A DNA stretch of 64,000 nucleotides, taken from positions 155,415,413 to 155,479,412 of the forward strand of contig VDFB02047230.1 in the NCBI GenBank assembly GCA_007258455.2. Direction: 5' to 3'. The notes below the pieces were generated by a model. The model was not told the origin of the DNA and made no database searches. It worked only from the letters and a program-made list of their open reading frames with translations. Positions 1-11,590 of the stretch are shown here, piece after piece; within the stretch, counting starts at the first letter, position 1, and every line of letters starts with the position of its first letter. Position numbers and translations under genes: made by a program. The stretch is from Sequoia sempervirens. Its lineage: Eukaryota; Streptophyta; Pinopsida; Cupressales; Cupressaceae.

Positions 1-1240
1 CTCTCTGAAGTATCTCCCTCCTACCAAGGATTAAATTTGATGGTTGAATTTGCTTGTCAACAAATTTTTTAATTACGATTATCTATTCAAGGGTTCCCTT
101 AAAACATTATGATATACCTTAGTGTATGTAAAATTATATATAAATCAAACATATATATCATTATAATTCTATATAAATTTTGACAGTTTATCAAAAATAT
201 CTCCTTTTACAATCTTCTTAAAATTTTGATTGTATTCTATGGCAAAAATCTTTAAATACGGTCATATGGTCATCAAATTTAAGCCTTGCTGCCTACCCCC
301 ACTCCCTCCATATCTTTCTCTTAGGTTATCATTTAAAAATAATATAATTAATATTTATATTAATATTAAAAACAAGGTGTTCGACCGAACATCTTTCTAA
401 TGTTCGGTCAAAACCATTTAAAAATCATTTTTTTATTCTATGGATGGTGGGCTTGGTCGAACCCTTGTTTGACCAAACACTTTAATTTTCTTCGACCGAA
501 CATTTGTTCGGCCGAACCCTTGTTTTTTCACCCTTGCTCCCTAAGGCACCCAAATTGCTGAGAATTTTGCACTTCAAAGCTTGATTTGAGAATGAAAATG
601 GAGATCTCAAAAACCCAACTAGTATCGGGTTCCCCTCAAAATGAGCTATCCAATGAATATAATTTTAATATGTTTTGATTATATTATCTATCTATTTTTT
701 AAGTTTTATTAAATATAGGTTTTTCACTAAAAACTAAACTTTCTGTTCTGCACAACTGGAAAAATAGAAGATTGTCAAAAAAAAAATTAAAAATATGAGT
801 GCACCAGATATTGGAGTCCTTGATCCAACAAAAATAAATAAAAATAATTTCGATACATACAGTAAAAGTTATGTGTTATACGGTTGTGTTATGTCTGAAT
901 TGTAATTGATTTGACTTTGAAACTTGATTAAAGAAAAAATATTTAATAAAAACCTATCTAACGAAGTGGAAGCACTAGATATCGGAGTGAGAAATCTAAA
1001 CTTGAAAGAATTGGAATTTTATCTTTCAAGGAAAAAGAGTTATGCATTATATGGTGTGCATCACTTTTTAAAAATGTTATTTTTTGAAAAAAAACAATTT
1101 TCGTGGGAGATGGAAAAAGAAGTGCAATCTAATTCCAAAAAAATTGAAAAAAATATTTTTAGAATCTACAAACAAAATATAACAAGACTATAGTTTGCAT
1201 CATCTTAAAATTCCTCATGGTTTAATCGCTATAGGTGCCC
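1..1240. other. AT-rich spacer, no gene
   Basis: No coding region could be supported here. The short open frame near 924-1193 is low-complexity, lysine- and asparagine-rich, and matches no family I know. The only structured part is a cluster of inverted CGAAC motifs at about 379-520, listed separately. The sequence just left of 1323 still reads as a decayed continuation of the gag zinc-knuckle region, so the retrotransposon probably ends somewhere around 1240. Confidence 0.6.
379..518. repeat. Cluster of inverted TTCGACCGAAC motifs
   Basis: GACCGAACAT at 383-392 is mirrored perfectly by ATGTTCGGTC at 400-409. A near-perfect 26 bp palindrome lies at 491-516, with 12 bp arms, a 2 bp centre and one mismatch. 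Related half-sites (GGTCGAAC, GACCAAAC) lie between them. It is a GC-rich island in AT-rich flanks. The function is unknown; it may be a protein-binding cluster in a dead LTR or simply a decayed repeat. Confidence 0.6.
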
Positions 1241-1322
1241 GAATGTGGAGATTTTGTTAAAAAAAATCTTAGTGTCTAGTTTGGCCAAAAATTGTAAACC
1301 ACTATTGTGGGATCACCCTCCA

Positions 1323-2369
1323 TCAATGATCTTCATCATGACCCTTCCTATCACAATGAGAGCAAGAAAGCCTATCATCCTTCTTGACTGTAGCTGTCTT
1401 CTTTCCTTTCCTTGTCTCTACAACCTTAGAAGATTTCTCTACAAAGTTATCATTATCAATGAAAGAACCCTTTCCCCTTGATTCTAAGTGTGTAGCTTGA
1501 ACAAAAACTTCATCCAAATTACAAGGGTTCAAAACCAAAATGGAATGTTTGAGATATGAGTGAAGACCTCCTATGTACTTTAACAAAGTATCCTGGGTGT
1601 ACAAAGGTACATTTAATGCAATAGCCTTCTTTCTGAATTCATGGGTGTACTCTTTGACAGTTTGACCTTTCCCTTGTTTAAACACTTGCCAATTCATCAT
1701 TAATTGTTGCATGTGACATAAGGGATAGAATTGCATTTTAAGAGCATTAATAAATTTTAACCAAGATAAATTGACTCTACCATGCTGTGAAATTTCTACT
1801 CTAGTCCTACTCTCCCACCAGGTGAGAGCTGAACCTCCCAACCGAAGAGTGGCTAACTGGATCCTAGAAGCATCATCAAAGAGGTTTTGAACTCTACAAT
1901 AAACTTCTACTTGTTGAATCCAATAATCTAGTTTTTCAGCATCTAATTCACCACAATACTTAGGTAGTTCAAATTTAACATCCAATTTAATCTGAGGCTT
2001 ATTTACACCCTTAAAAGGATTACCAAAAAGAGAATGTGTAGAAGAAGAAGGAGAATGAGGAGGAGTAGACGGAGGAGATTTTGGAGGTTCATCACCACCT
2101 CCTGGTTGCTTCTTCTTGCTTTTACTGTCTCCATGATCTTCTTCACGTTTCATGCGTTCTTCCCTTTCCTTAAGTAGCATCTCCAATGCAGCTTTCATCT
2201 GCCAAAATTCTCTTTGAAACTCTTGCTCACTGAGTTCTTCAGGTATCTCCATTCCAGACATAGACATATTCGAAAAAGGTCTTCGTTTCCTGATCTCAGG
2301 ATTATATTCTTCAAGCTTGCCTTCACCCTTCTGAATCCTGGATCTTGTAGCATTTAAAACCAACTGCAA
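1323..2369 (-). pseudogene. Ty3/gypsy-type gag, 3'-truncated
   Basis: This is a 348-residue open frame for a retrotransposon capsid (Gag) polyprotein, which would package element RNA in cytoplasmic particles. Residues about 120-290 look like the retrotransposon gag domain: an FELPKYCGELD segment, then LDYWIQQVEVYCRV, LGGSALTWWES, WLKFINALKMQFYP, and a Q-rich stretch ending VKEYTHEFRKKA. Upstream is an acidic and basic, proline- and serine-rich linker. At the C-terminus a CCHC zinc knuckle begins (CSHCDRKGHDEDH), and the codon where the fourth ligand Cys should be is TGA. Reading on past it gives a few plausible residues and then more stops. No protease or RT follows, so the element is truncated. 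A tRNA primer site lies 16 bases upstream of the frame start and an LTR beyond it, which supports the strand and start region. Confidence 0.85.
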
Positions 2370-2384
2370 TAATAGTCACCAAAA

Positions 2385-2396
2385 GCTCTGATACCA
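2385..2396 (-). other. Primer-binding site (initiator Met tRNA)
   Basis: On the minus strand this reads TGGTATCAGAGC, the standard plant LTR-retrotransposon primer site complementary to the 3' end of initiator methionine tRNA. It lies 2 bases after the LTR end (2399) and just upstream of the gag frame, as expected for the start of minus-strand DNA synthesis. Confidence 0.9.
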
Positions 2397-2800
2397 CTTG
2401 ATCTGATTAAGATCTAGACTAATTGCGAATCTGAATGCTTAATTATAACAACTTAATGGAAATATAATTCATGCATACATTATTGAAATTATGCATTTAA
2501 AAACTGAAGGTGAAAATAGAATTGAGAAAAAAGAAGAGAGAGAAAGTGCAAATGATCTGATAATGAAGTTTGCCACAAACGTGACTACGTCTCCCGGTCC
2601 GCTCCAATAGAGTGAGACCGATCCGATTAATCTCCAAAAATCAGTTACAAATGCACCAAGAGCACTTCGGCAGCATGACAATACTCTGACATACAAAATG
2701 GCTCAAAATAATCTCCTTAGAAAATCTCCCTGTTTCTCCAATCCACTGCTTCACCACCTAGACTTGAAAAATCTGCCTAGCTCCTAAGAGCATACCTCCC

Positions 2801-2809
2801 CCTTTTATA
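2801..2809 (-). promoter_or_regulatory. LTR TATA box
   Basis: TATAAAAGG on the minus strand, followed by a G-rich run. The position inside the LTR, about 400 bases from the primer-binding side, fits the core promoter at the U3/R boundary. Confidence 0.65.
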
Positions 2810-3216
2810 CACAAAATATGCCTAAATAGGCTTAACAAAAATATTAAATGCCTAACCCCCCTTCAAAAATTCATAACAAAGTTTGTTTGTTTTTTTCTTA
2901 ACCCCCTTTGTTAATTTGTTAGGTGGGTTTTGCTTATTTTTGGCCTTATAGGCCATTTGGTTATGAACTCGGCCTTAATAATACAAGAAAATAAAACAGA
3001 CTCCTTACACTACCAAAAATAAAATAGACTTTTTGTTGGTTTTTTCCACTGGAAAACTAAACAAAACAAACCCGTGGGTTTTATTAGTAAAGTTCGTTGC
3101 TCGCTCTCGAACGGTGGAAACCGTCGGCTGTTATGACGGAGGTCACGAGGTTGAACCCCAACAAAAATTTTAACCGACTCGACAACTACTCGCCGATGCC
3201 AACAGAGGAAGGGGGG

Positions 3217-3280
3217 ACACGTGGCATGCCGAGGAGGTACCACGTGTTAAAATTGGATTGGACGATGAAAACACGTCAGC
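3217..3280 (-). promoter_or_regulatory. Cluster of ACGT-core (G-box/ABRE-like) motifs in U3
   Basis: Three ACGT cores lie within about 64 bases: ACACGTGGC at 3217-3225, CCACGTGTT at 3240-3248 and ACACGTCAGC at 3271-3280. On the minus strand the last reads TGACGTG. CACGTGGC is the classic plant G-box/abscisic-acid response core bound by bZIP factors. The cluster sits about 400-470 bases upstream of the LTR TATA box, where enhancer elements are expected. Its function here is inference. Confidence 0.5.
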
Positions 3281-3739
3281 AATGACCGGACTACCAGTTG
3301 TGATGCATGCTGGTGTATAGATGACACATGTCACAATTTGATTGGTCTGTACAATCTAAGCCAACTGCCACATGTCATGCTTAGATTTGTCCACTCTAAT
3401 TTTGTACAGTACAGATTGACACATCAGCATGTTGACATCACCCATTGTACCACCAAGTGAACTGAACTTTGACTGCCAATATCTCAAGCATACAATGTCG
3501 GATTTCGATGAAACGAACATTGTCAAAATTTTCTCGACGAGCCCTTCAATTTTATGCCACTTCTGCCAATTTCTGAGACAATCATTTTTCCTTCTGGATT
3601 CCCCCTAGTGTCAGTTTGACCAAAAGTTTGACTTGTTGTAACTTGAGCAAACAGACTCCTTTTCACTCCATTCAAGTTGCACTAGAATCAAGACATCGAG
3701 CTCTTTCTAATGGTGCTAAATTATGTAGTATTGGAGACA

Positions 3740-4149
3740 CTTGAATTTTTAGTGAAAATATCCCCTGGATCAGATTCACCCTCTTGCTTATGGATGTTGA
3801 AAAATTGTTTCAACAAGACAACTTCATCAACATGGCCCTTGTATCTTCCCAAGAACTTATTCTTCAAAGAGTCCCAATCAGTAATGCATCCATCTTCTAG
3901 ATTTCAAATCCATTTTGCTACTTGTCTGATGAGACTCTCAAGAAACAACCAAACAAACACATCCTCTTCTTGAACTCCAAGAATTCCATATGCAACGGTG
4001 AATGCTTGAACATGATGATCCGGATCTTGAGAATCTTCACCAGCAAACTTAGAAAAAAAAATTCTTGAACCTTCAGGTATGGTCGTATATTGAGGTAAAG
4101 TAAATGGTTTGATTTGAGTCCCTCGTGGCTGGGATGCTACCAAAGCCAT
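3740..4149 (-). pseudogene. Second, unrelated Ty3/gypsy-type gag fragment
   Basis: The minus-strand frame starts at an ATG (4149) and reads MALVASQPRGTQIKPF..., then FAGEDSQDPDHHVQAF, GILGVQEEDVFVWLFLESL, KWICNLEDGCITDWDSL and KNKFLGRY. This is the N-terminal half of a retrotransposon gag domain, including the conserved EDGCITDWxSLKxxFLxRY-like core, with one frame change at about 3910. The frame stops matching at 3740, exactly where the LTR of the neighbouring element begins. This gag is therefore older and was broken by that insertion. It differs from the 1323-2369 gag and has a different primer-binding site. Confidence 0.75.
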
Positions 4150-4270
4150 GTAATAATACTAGAATTTTGCTATCATAGAGATTTTTCATAAACATAGAGT
4201 CACCAACCTCCGTCCTTAGGGAGGCACCTTCCAATTGAGAGAACAAAGCACCAACCACATTTTTTCTTGT

Positions 4271-4288
4271 TCCCTGACGGAGTCTCCA
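4271..4288 (-). other. Probable primer-binding site, non-Met type
   Basis: The minus strand reads TGGAGACTCCGTCAGGGA, like the TGGCGACTCCG...GGGGA primer sites of several plant Ty3/gypsy families. It lies about 120 bases upstream of the gag ATG at 4149, the correct place. I cannot name the priming tRNA with confidence. Confidence 0.5.
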
Positions 4289-4289
4289 A

Positions 4290-4926
4290 AAATATGTTAG
4301 TTGACAGATTTGTCCTTCAAAAATGAATGTAGAAAATGACTCAAATTGCCCAGAAAAAAAAAAAGAACAATTAGTACTAACAATTGGAGAAGTTGCCATT
4401 GGATTAACAACTTTCCTCTTAATTTTAGAGGTACAGCTCCCTCTTAGAATATGCAATGAATGAAAACTCAAGGTATGATTTTAACCAGAAAGCAAGAAAG
4501 GAACATTAAAATTTACCCATAACCATGAAAGTAAATGCAATGAATTGATTTAGATTGAAGTGAATGCAAAAAAATGATACAAAGCCCATTTATTCCACAC
4601 CCACAATGAGAAATAAGAAAAAGAACGAGCAGTGAATTTCCTTTTCAATAGATGAATTATTTTGCATTCAAAGTTCCAGAAATAATTGCACATACAATTT
4701 GCTATGATAGAATCAATATTGGAAGAAAATTGCAACAGCCCAAAGTCTATTGACAATTGAAAGAAACATTTACAAATGCAAATATCTGAAAACACTTTCT
4801 TTATTTTTCCAATATCAAAATTATGAGTACAAAGGCTCAAAACCCTACACAACCAACCATACAAAATGAAAATCCAAGACTGCCCTTATTTCCCCTATTC
4901 TCTGAAATAGCCAAAAGATACCTTAT
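4290..4926 (-). mobile_element. LTR-like region upstream of the 3740-4149 gag
   Basis: Its position beyond the probable primer-binding site makes this the U5/R part of an LTR. About 110 bases (4420-4500, containing TTTTAGAGGTACA and TTTTAACCAGAAAGCA) recur at 29263-29375, so it belongs to a repeat family with another copy in the window. No coding potential was recognised. The right end runs without an obvious break into the tandemly duplicated block starting at 4927. Confidence 0.45.
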
Positions 4927-7900
4927 AATTAACTTGGAGGCCAATATATACATGTACCCAAAAACTGTTACATTACAAAAAGTAATGGTCTTGAAAATGA
5001 CCGATGACAACCATTTTTAGAAAAAGATATCAGTCTCTCTTGTGAAAGATTCCATGCATGTCGCTAAACTGCTGGTGGTGCTGAAACTCTATACGGCTCT
5101 AATTTCATTTCCATAACTAAATTGTGGAATTCAGCACGTTCCTCTTCTTCATCTAAAACCTAGATTGCCCTGTTGTACTCGACATAGCTAGTTTTTTCCT
5201 TCCAATCCAACAAGCGCAACTGAGAGATGATATTGAATTGCTCTTCCTCTGGTCAATTCACATTAGATTGAAGAACAAGAACAAGTTCATCTTCCCATTC
5301 CCTAACATCACCTAGAAGTACCATTTTGAGGAAACTCTAAAATTGAAAAACATTGCTACCTTCCCTTACATGCAAACCTATTTAACTTCAGCAGTGGAAA
5401 GTGGTCATTTATTTGCTAAGAAAAATGTATCAAACCATTTCACCAACTTCCTTATTAAAGAGCTATCTTTTTAGTGGATTTTTTAAAGATTATGTTTAAA
5501 CTTTTTGTTGTCATCTCAAGAAATTGGAGAAGACATCCCTTAAAGGGGTCATACACTTCATTAAATGCACTGACAGTTTGGAAACAATATATTTTGCTGA
5601 GGTCGTCCCGTCGCTACGAGCTAGAACCTTGTAACCATGGGTTAGAAGTTCTAGAGTTTCTAGAACTGACAATATCCCGACAACACAAAACATCATTTCC
5701 AAAGGTTACAAAAGGTCAGGTGATTTTGAAACTTCAAAACTTAGTGACTTGGTTCGGGAATTTAACAAGCCCCTAATAGTTGTAAAATTTGTCGAAGCCC
5801 TAACTTACACAAGTTTACCATAAAAGGAGGACTTTTAAAACAACTTGTCTTAGAGTAAAATTCCAGAGGGTAATAGGTGCAAAACCCTAGAAGTGTAAGA
5901 GCCCCCACATTCCCAAAAATCTTCAATTCAGTGATCATTCATAGAGTCATGAATGTTCCATAGTCAAGTTTCAACATGATAAATAATATTGGCATATTTA
6001 AGCCAACGATTAAATATGTCAATAGAAGTGTACATTAAATCGATTCTTTTATGCAATCAGAAATAATTTGATTTCCAATGTTTTAAACAATATGTAATAT
6101 ATATATATATATATTTATTATATATATATAGTTTATATATAATATACATTTATATATTTAAATACACACACACACACACATATATTTAATATTTGTAAGG
6201 AAAAATAATTATAATATCCACATATTATAGGATTTTTACATATATATATGTATACATGTATATACCTCTATGTACATGTACGTGTAGGGATACCATATTG
6301 ATGCATTCATATGAGCATATATCCATTTGCCAACATATGCTTGTATCAATATGAATATACATATGGATACATGTATATATATATATGTCCATGTTTGATT
6401 CACTTACATCCATTTATATTACCATCATATTGATAGGTGTGTACGCGTGGTATATCTATGTGTATGAATATGCGTGTTGTTAGAATTAACTTGGAGGCCA
6501 ATATATACATGCACCCAAAAACTGTTACATTACAAAAAGTAATGGTCTTGAAAACGATCGACGAAAACCATTTTTAGAAAAAGACATTATTATTCTTTGT
6601 CATGAAATATTCCATGCATTTTTCTAAACCGTTGGTGGTGTCAAAACTCTATACAACTCCAATTGCATTTCTATAACTAAATTATGGAATTCAGCACATT
6701 CATCTTCTTCATCTAAAACCTGGATTGCCCTATTGTACTTGACATAGATGGTCTTTTCCTTCCAAGCTAGCGAGCATAACTGAGAGATGATATTGAATTA
6801 CTCTTCCTCTGGCCAATTCACATCAGGTTGAAGAATAGGAACAAGTTCATCTTCCCATTCCCTGACATCACCCGGAAGTACCATTTTGAGGAAACTCTAA
6901 AATTGAAAAACGTTACCACCTTCCCTTACATGCAGACTTATTTAACTTCAACGGCGGAAAGTGGTCATTTATTCACTAAGAAAAATGTGTCAAACTGTTT
7001 TGCTAACTTCTTGATTAAAAAGAGTTGTCTTTTTAGAGGATTTTTTAAATATTACATTTAAACTTTCTATTGTCATCTCAAGAAATTGGAGAAGACATCC
7101 CTTAAAGGCGTCGTACACTTCATTAAATGCACTAACACTTTGGAAATAGTATATTCTATTGAGATCGTCTCGTTGCTACGAGATAGAACCTTGTAACCAT
7201 GGGTTGAAAGTTCTAGAGTTTCTAGAACTGTCGATATCCTGACAACACAAAACATCATTTCCAAAGGTTACAAAAGGTTAGGTGATTTCGAAACTTCAAA
7301 ACTTAGCGACTTGGTTCAGGAATTTAACAAGACCACGATAGTTATAAAATTTGTCGAAGCCCTGATTTACACAAGTTTACCATAAAAGGAGGAATTTTAA
7401 AACAACTTTTCTTAGAGTAAAATTTCATAGGGTAATAGGTGCAAAACCCTAGAAGTGTAAGAGCCCCCACATTCCCAAAAATCTTTGGTTCAGTGATCAT
7501 TCATAGAGTCATGAATGTTCCATAGTCGAGTTTCAACATGATAAATAATATCGACATATTGAAGCCAAGGATTAAATATGTCAATAGAAGTCTACATTAA
7601 ATCAAATCTTTTATGCAATTAGAAATAATTCGATTTCCAATGTTTAAAAAAATATGTAATATATATATATATATATTTATTATATGTATATATAGTTTAT
7701 ATATAATATACATTTATATATTTAAATATCTAAGTATAAATATATATATGACTTAAATATATATTTACACACACACACACACATATATATATTCATTAAA
7801 TAAATATATATATTGTAAGCCAGTCAACATACATCCGATATATACATATATATATTTGTAAGGAAAAATAATTATAATATCCACATATTATAGGATGTTT

Positions 7901-8130
7901 GCATAAATATATGTATACATGTATATACCTCTATGTACATGTATGTGTAGGGATACCATATCGATGCATTCGTATGAGCATATATCCATTTTCCAACATA
8001 TGCTTGTATCGATATGAATATACATATGGATAGATGTATATATGTATATATCCATGTTTGATTCACTTACATAATATTGATAGGTGTGTATGCATGGTAT
8101 ATCTATACATATGCATATACATGTTGTTAG
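4927..8130. repeat. 1.56 kb direct tandem duplication (two units)
   Basis: Unit A (4927-6483) and unit B (6484-8130) start with the same AATTAACTTGGAGGCC and stay collinear throughout. B is longer mainly because of extra AT and CA microsatellite at about 7720-7850. Several substitutions per 100 bases separate the units, so the duplication is old. Each unit has a left part with no known homology (such as 5040-5930) and a right part homologous to the LTR segment 20695-21440. A minus-strand frame of about 63 codons occurs in both (5511-5702, 7073-7264), but I see no conserved domain in it. Confidence 0.8.
6094..6190. repeat. AT and CA microsatellites
   Basis: (TA)n runs and a (CA)n run at about 6168-6180. 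The matching position in unit B (about 7660-7790) holds an expanded version, and the third homologous copy has a very long (TA)n at 20906-20985. Length therefore varies between copies. Confidence 0.8.
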
Positions 8131-9190
8131 ACCCTCCTAACACGCATGTGCATGTATATACATATAAACATACTTCCACCTACATCCCACCTATCTATAT
8201 GATTGTAATAACACAAGAATGGTCTCAAAACCTCAAACAGATAAACATCACTCGCAAAAGTATGCAGAAGTAAACAAGACTCCCAATGCAAACATACTGT
8301 AGTGCCCCTAATACTTTTATCTAATAGATTGATAGTTGATTTGTTTTGGGTTAAGACATTATGGTACATTGTTTGATGTTGGACTTATTTCTATGATGAT
8401 TTTTGTGATGACACTTTTTTTATTGAGTTTTATGCACATGATACGATTAGTATATGGTTTTATTTGATCATGAGCATTATGTGATTGTCTTATCATGACT
8501 ATGGTGTGATTATCCTATGACTGATTGTTATATGAGTTGATGTGATTATTTGGTGATGTCTTACTGAGGTGTTTGGGTGAAGGGGTCAATGTCGCATCAC
8601 TCACTTGTGATTCCCTTTTCATGGTGTGCCTGATTGTATATATATGTATATGCACGACCATTTTGTGTGTTGTAGGTTGCAAGTACTAGGCATCAACTCC
8701 TCTTGAATTGGAAGGTCTAAGTGTGCCTCAAAACCCAATAGATTAGTTAATCGGAGATAACACTTGGTTCCCTAACCTAGCCATCATCCTTGAAGAGGAC
8801 GAGTATCTAGTTTCACACCAAGTTAGTGTTGTCAGTATGGTCGGTATGGTTTGTCAATGTTGTTTGTGGTCAAGTATTGATTGGCATTTGATTTTTTTGA
8901 TTTAAAATTGTTTGATTAATGCTTTTGATTAATTGTCGTATTAAAATAAAATTATTAAGTTAAAAAGGTACTTTTGATAAGTAAATATAAATGCTTTTAT
9001 ATAATCATAGTTCATGGTAAAATAAATTATAATGTAATGCTAAGTTAATAAATAAAATATTATAAAAGTGGAATTATATTTAGTTAATTATTAAATGTAA
9101 ATAAAATTGGACTATGTCTTGATAAATAAATATAAGAATAAATATATAAATAATTGTAGTGAATAATAAAATAACATGATAAATCAAAAA

Positions 9191-9880
9191 TATTTAATTA
9201 ATTAAAATTTGATTATTGTATGCAGGAAAAGACTAATGTAATAAATTTAAAGTTAATTTTTAATTGTGAAAATTGGTTGGTTTTTCTAGGAAAGCGAACA
9301 ATCTTCCTCTTTCTATAAATATTGTTCTCCTAGGAGGTTTTTTTATTTTGTTTTGCTGAAAGAGTAATTTGGCTGCAAATTTCGAACACTATTGATTTTG
9401 AATTGGGGGTTTTGGAAAAATTGATTTGGTGGTTTGGAAAGATTGGATTTGCAAGTTGGAAATTTGGAGGTCAACACCAATGTCCAGCCTAGCCAAGCGA
9501 TTGGATCTAGGTTAGAACTATTGTTTTTTAATTAAAATATTTAATTAATTAAAATTTGATTATTGTATGCAGGAAAAGACTAATGTAATAAATTTAAAGT
9601 TAATTTTTAATTGTGAAAATTGGTTGGTTTTTCTAGGAATGCGAACAATCTTCCTCTTTCTATAAATATTGTTCTCCTAGGAGGTTTTTTTATTCTGTTT
9701 TGCTGAAAGAGTAATTTGGCTGCAAATTTCGAACACTATTGATTTTGAATTGGAGGTTTTGGAAAAATTGATTTGGTGGTTTGGAAAGATTGGATTTGCA
9801 AGTTGGAAATTTGGAGGTCGACACCAATGTCCAGCCTAGCCAAGCGATTGGATCTAGGTTAGAACTATTGTTTTTTTTAA
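9191..9880 (+). repeat. 347 bp tandem duplication containing the LTR TATA box
   Basis: The units 9191-9537 and 9538-9880 differ at only a few positions (roughly 1-2% by eye), so the duplication is much younger than most of the window. Each unit carries CTTTCTATAAATATTG, so the LTR core promoter is present twice. Confidence 0.85.
9314..9321 (+). promoter_or_regulatory. LTR TATA box, first copy (second at 9661-9668)
   Basis: TATAAATA preceded by a pyrimidine stretch. A second identical box lies 347 bases downstream in the duplicated unit. Both are on the plus strand and would drive transcription toward 12802. Confidence 0.5.
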
Positions 9881-11401
9881 TTTTATCTTTTCTTTTTGAA
9901 ACAAATGCTTGCATGATAATGTTGTTTGGAAAAGAATCATTTACTGGTTATTATTCCCAAATAAATATTACTATTAAATTCCTTCTTTGTATATTTCCAA
10001 ACCCTTCATAGTAAATATGTATTGTGCATTATGTAGCCTTGCATCTCATATTAAGATGTTGATTTACTTTTTTCCCCAACCAATTACTTTTCTCTAAAAT
10101 TTTCTTTAATCTTGTAGCAAATACATTTAGGGTGTACCTTGTAGTTCGCCGATTTCACTTGAAAACTTTTGAAGCCTTTTAAACAAATTAAATTTGTGTC
10201 ATCTTGCAATCACTATGTTCCATGAGATGCCATCTTTTTTAGGCATGTAGTCAAAATATATGCGTCCCCTCTATGCTTCTAGTTCTTGCATACATGTTTA
10301 TTAGGGTGTGGGCTTTACCCAACCAATTGCATTCCCATAGAGAGTTTATGAGGCCTTTCCTTCATTTGTTTTGAGTGCCCCATATGCTTTTGCTACCAAT
10401 TGCAGATACCTTATTGTTCTCTATGGACCAATCACCCTACATATTAGGGTAAACCTGTGCTTAGTTGGAGGCCATATGTTTGCCTCTTATCCTACATACC
10501 AAAGTCTATGCTGAAGTTTCAATTTTATTTTGATGGTTCTATTTTATCATAGTCGATGCCTTGTACTGAGATGAACATTTTATGTGCCTAGAATATGATA
10601 CCTTGAATAGTGATTTTAATTCCTTCACCATGCTTTTGTCATTGGATGGCTATTGTGTTTTGTACTTGGGGTATTCAAATTTCATTTGATGGTCATTCTT
10701 TGTATCCTGTTTATGCATGGTAGTCGATGGGAAATACTTTGATTTCATTTAAAACTTGGAGTTCGATAAGTTGCATTTTGATTCCACTAGCATTCGATGT
10801 CTGTATTGTTTTGTGTATATTTTATGAAAAGAATTCAATATATTCACATTACATTTGGTAATTGATAAGTTTGGTTTGGGCATTCGATTAGTAAAAGAAC
10901 AGTTTTTCCTATGAGATTAATTGATTATGTTAGATAAAGTGAAATTTGGGAAATTAAATACGGAAAATGAATTTTCTTATAGATAGATATTTGAAGGATT
11001 TAATAAATAAATGAATTAGATTATCCTTCTGGTTAAATAATGAATGTTGATTTCTTTTATAATTATTTAATAGTTAACCTGTAAATTTACCATGTAATTA
11101 GTTATTGAATACAATTTTTATTGTGGTAAATGGTTTATTAAGTGAATTAGTGGCTAAGTTAATGAGTATCATGAGATGTGTAAATAATGTCTTACATGGA
11201 TGTATTGCTTGTTTGATTATTTATATTGAATATTTTTTTGATTTTGGGTATTGGGGTGATTTTGGTAATTTTATAAAAGTGGGAGTCATTTGTGCAAAGT
11301 GGTTAAGTTGGCTTCCAAAGGCTTGGGAGGGAGTATTTTTGTATGTATGGGTATTTTTATGGTTTCACTTTGGATGTGATTTGGCAATGTTTTGTTTTGT
11401 G

Positions 11402-11590
11402 TGCAAGATGGTCAATGCCTTGTACTGCGTTTTGATTCTTGTGATTGTGATAAGTTTGCAAGAAGGTCAATGTCTTGCATTGTGTATGGAATTCTTGTTA
11501 TTATGTTAAGTGTGCAAGATGGGAAATGCCTTGCATTTTCTATGGATTCATGTGAATTATGTTAATTATGCAAGATGTTCAAAGCCTTGC
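11402..11590. repeat. About 56 bp minisatellite in the solo LTR
   Basis: Four imperfect units begin TGCAAGATGGTCAATGCC or close variants at 11402, 11457, 11513 and 11569, a spacing of 55-56 bases. Weakly similar TCGATGCCTTGTACTG sequence at about 10551 suggests a once longer array. Confidence 0.7.

Larger units (their letters stand above)
2399..3739 (-). mobile_element. 5' LTR of the 1323-2369 gag element
   Basis: The LTR ends with GATCA two bases before the primer-binding site. It has a TATA box on the minus strand (TATAAAAGG, 2801-2809). I place the other end at 3739, where the minus strand starts TGTCTCC and a different gag frame (3740-4149) is abruptly cut. A shorter LTR ending at 3009 (TGTAAGGAG on the minus strand) is an alternative. 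The partner 3' LTR is not in the window, so the ends cannot be confirmed by comparison. The U3 part (3000-3700) is GC-richer and carries ACGT-core promoter motifs. Confidence 0.6.

Noticed and set aside
2399..3009. Shorter LTR ending at 3009 (TGTAAGGAG on the minus strand)
   Set aside because: Possible, but it leaves 3010-3739 unexplained and does not account for the abrupt end of the older gag at 3740. Kept only as an alternative.
6225..8273. Open frames rich in Tyr, Ile, His and Met near 6.2 and 7.9-8.3 kb
   Set aside because: They are translations of TATACATGTATATG-type AT-rich LTR sequence present in several copies; no conserved frame between copies.
11105..11509. 134-codon hydrophobic open frame resembling a membrane protein
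   Set aside because: It lies in T/G-rich LTR DNA overlapping a minisatellite, has no domain, and is expected from base composition.
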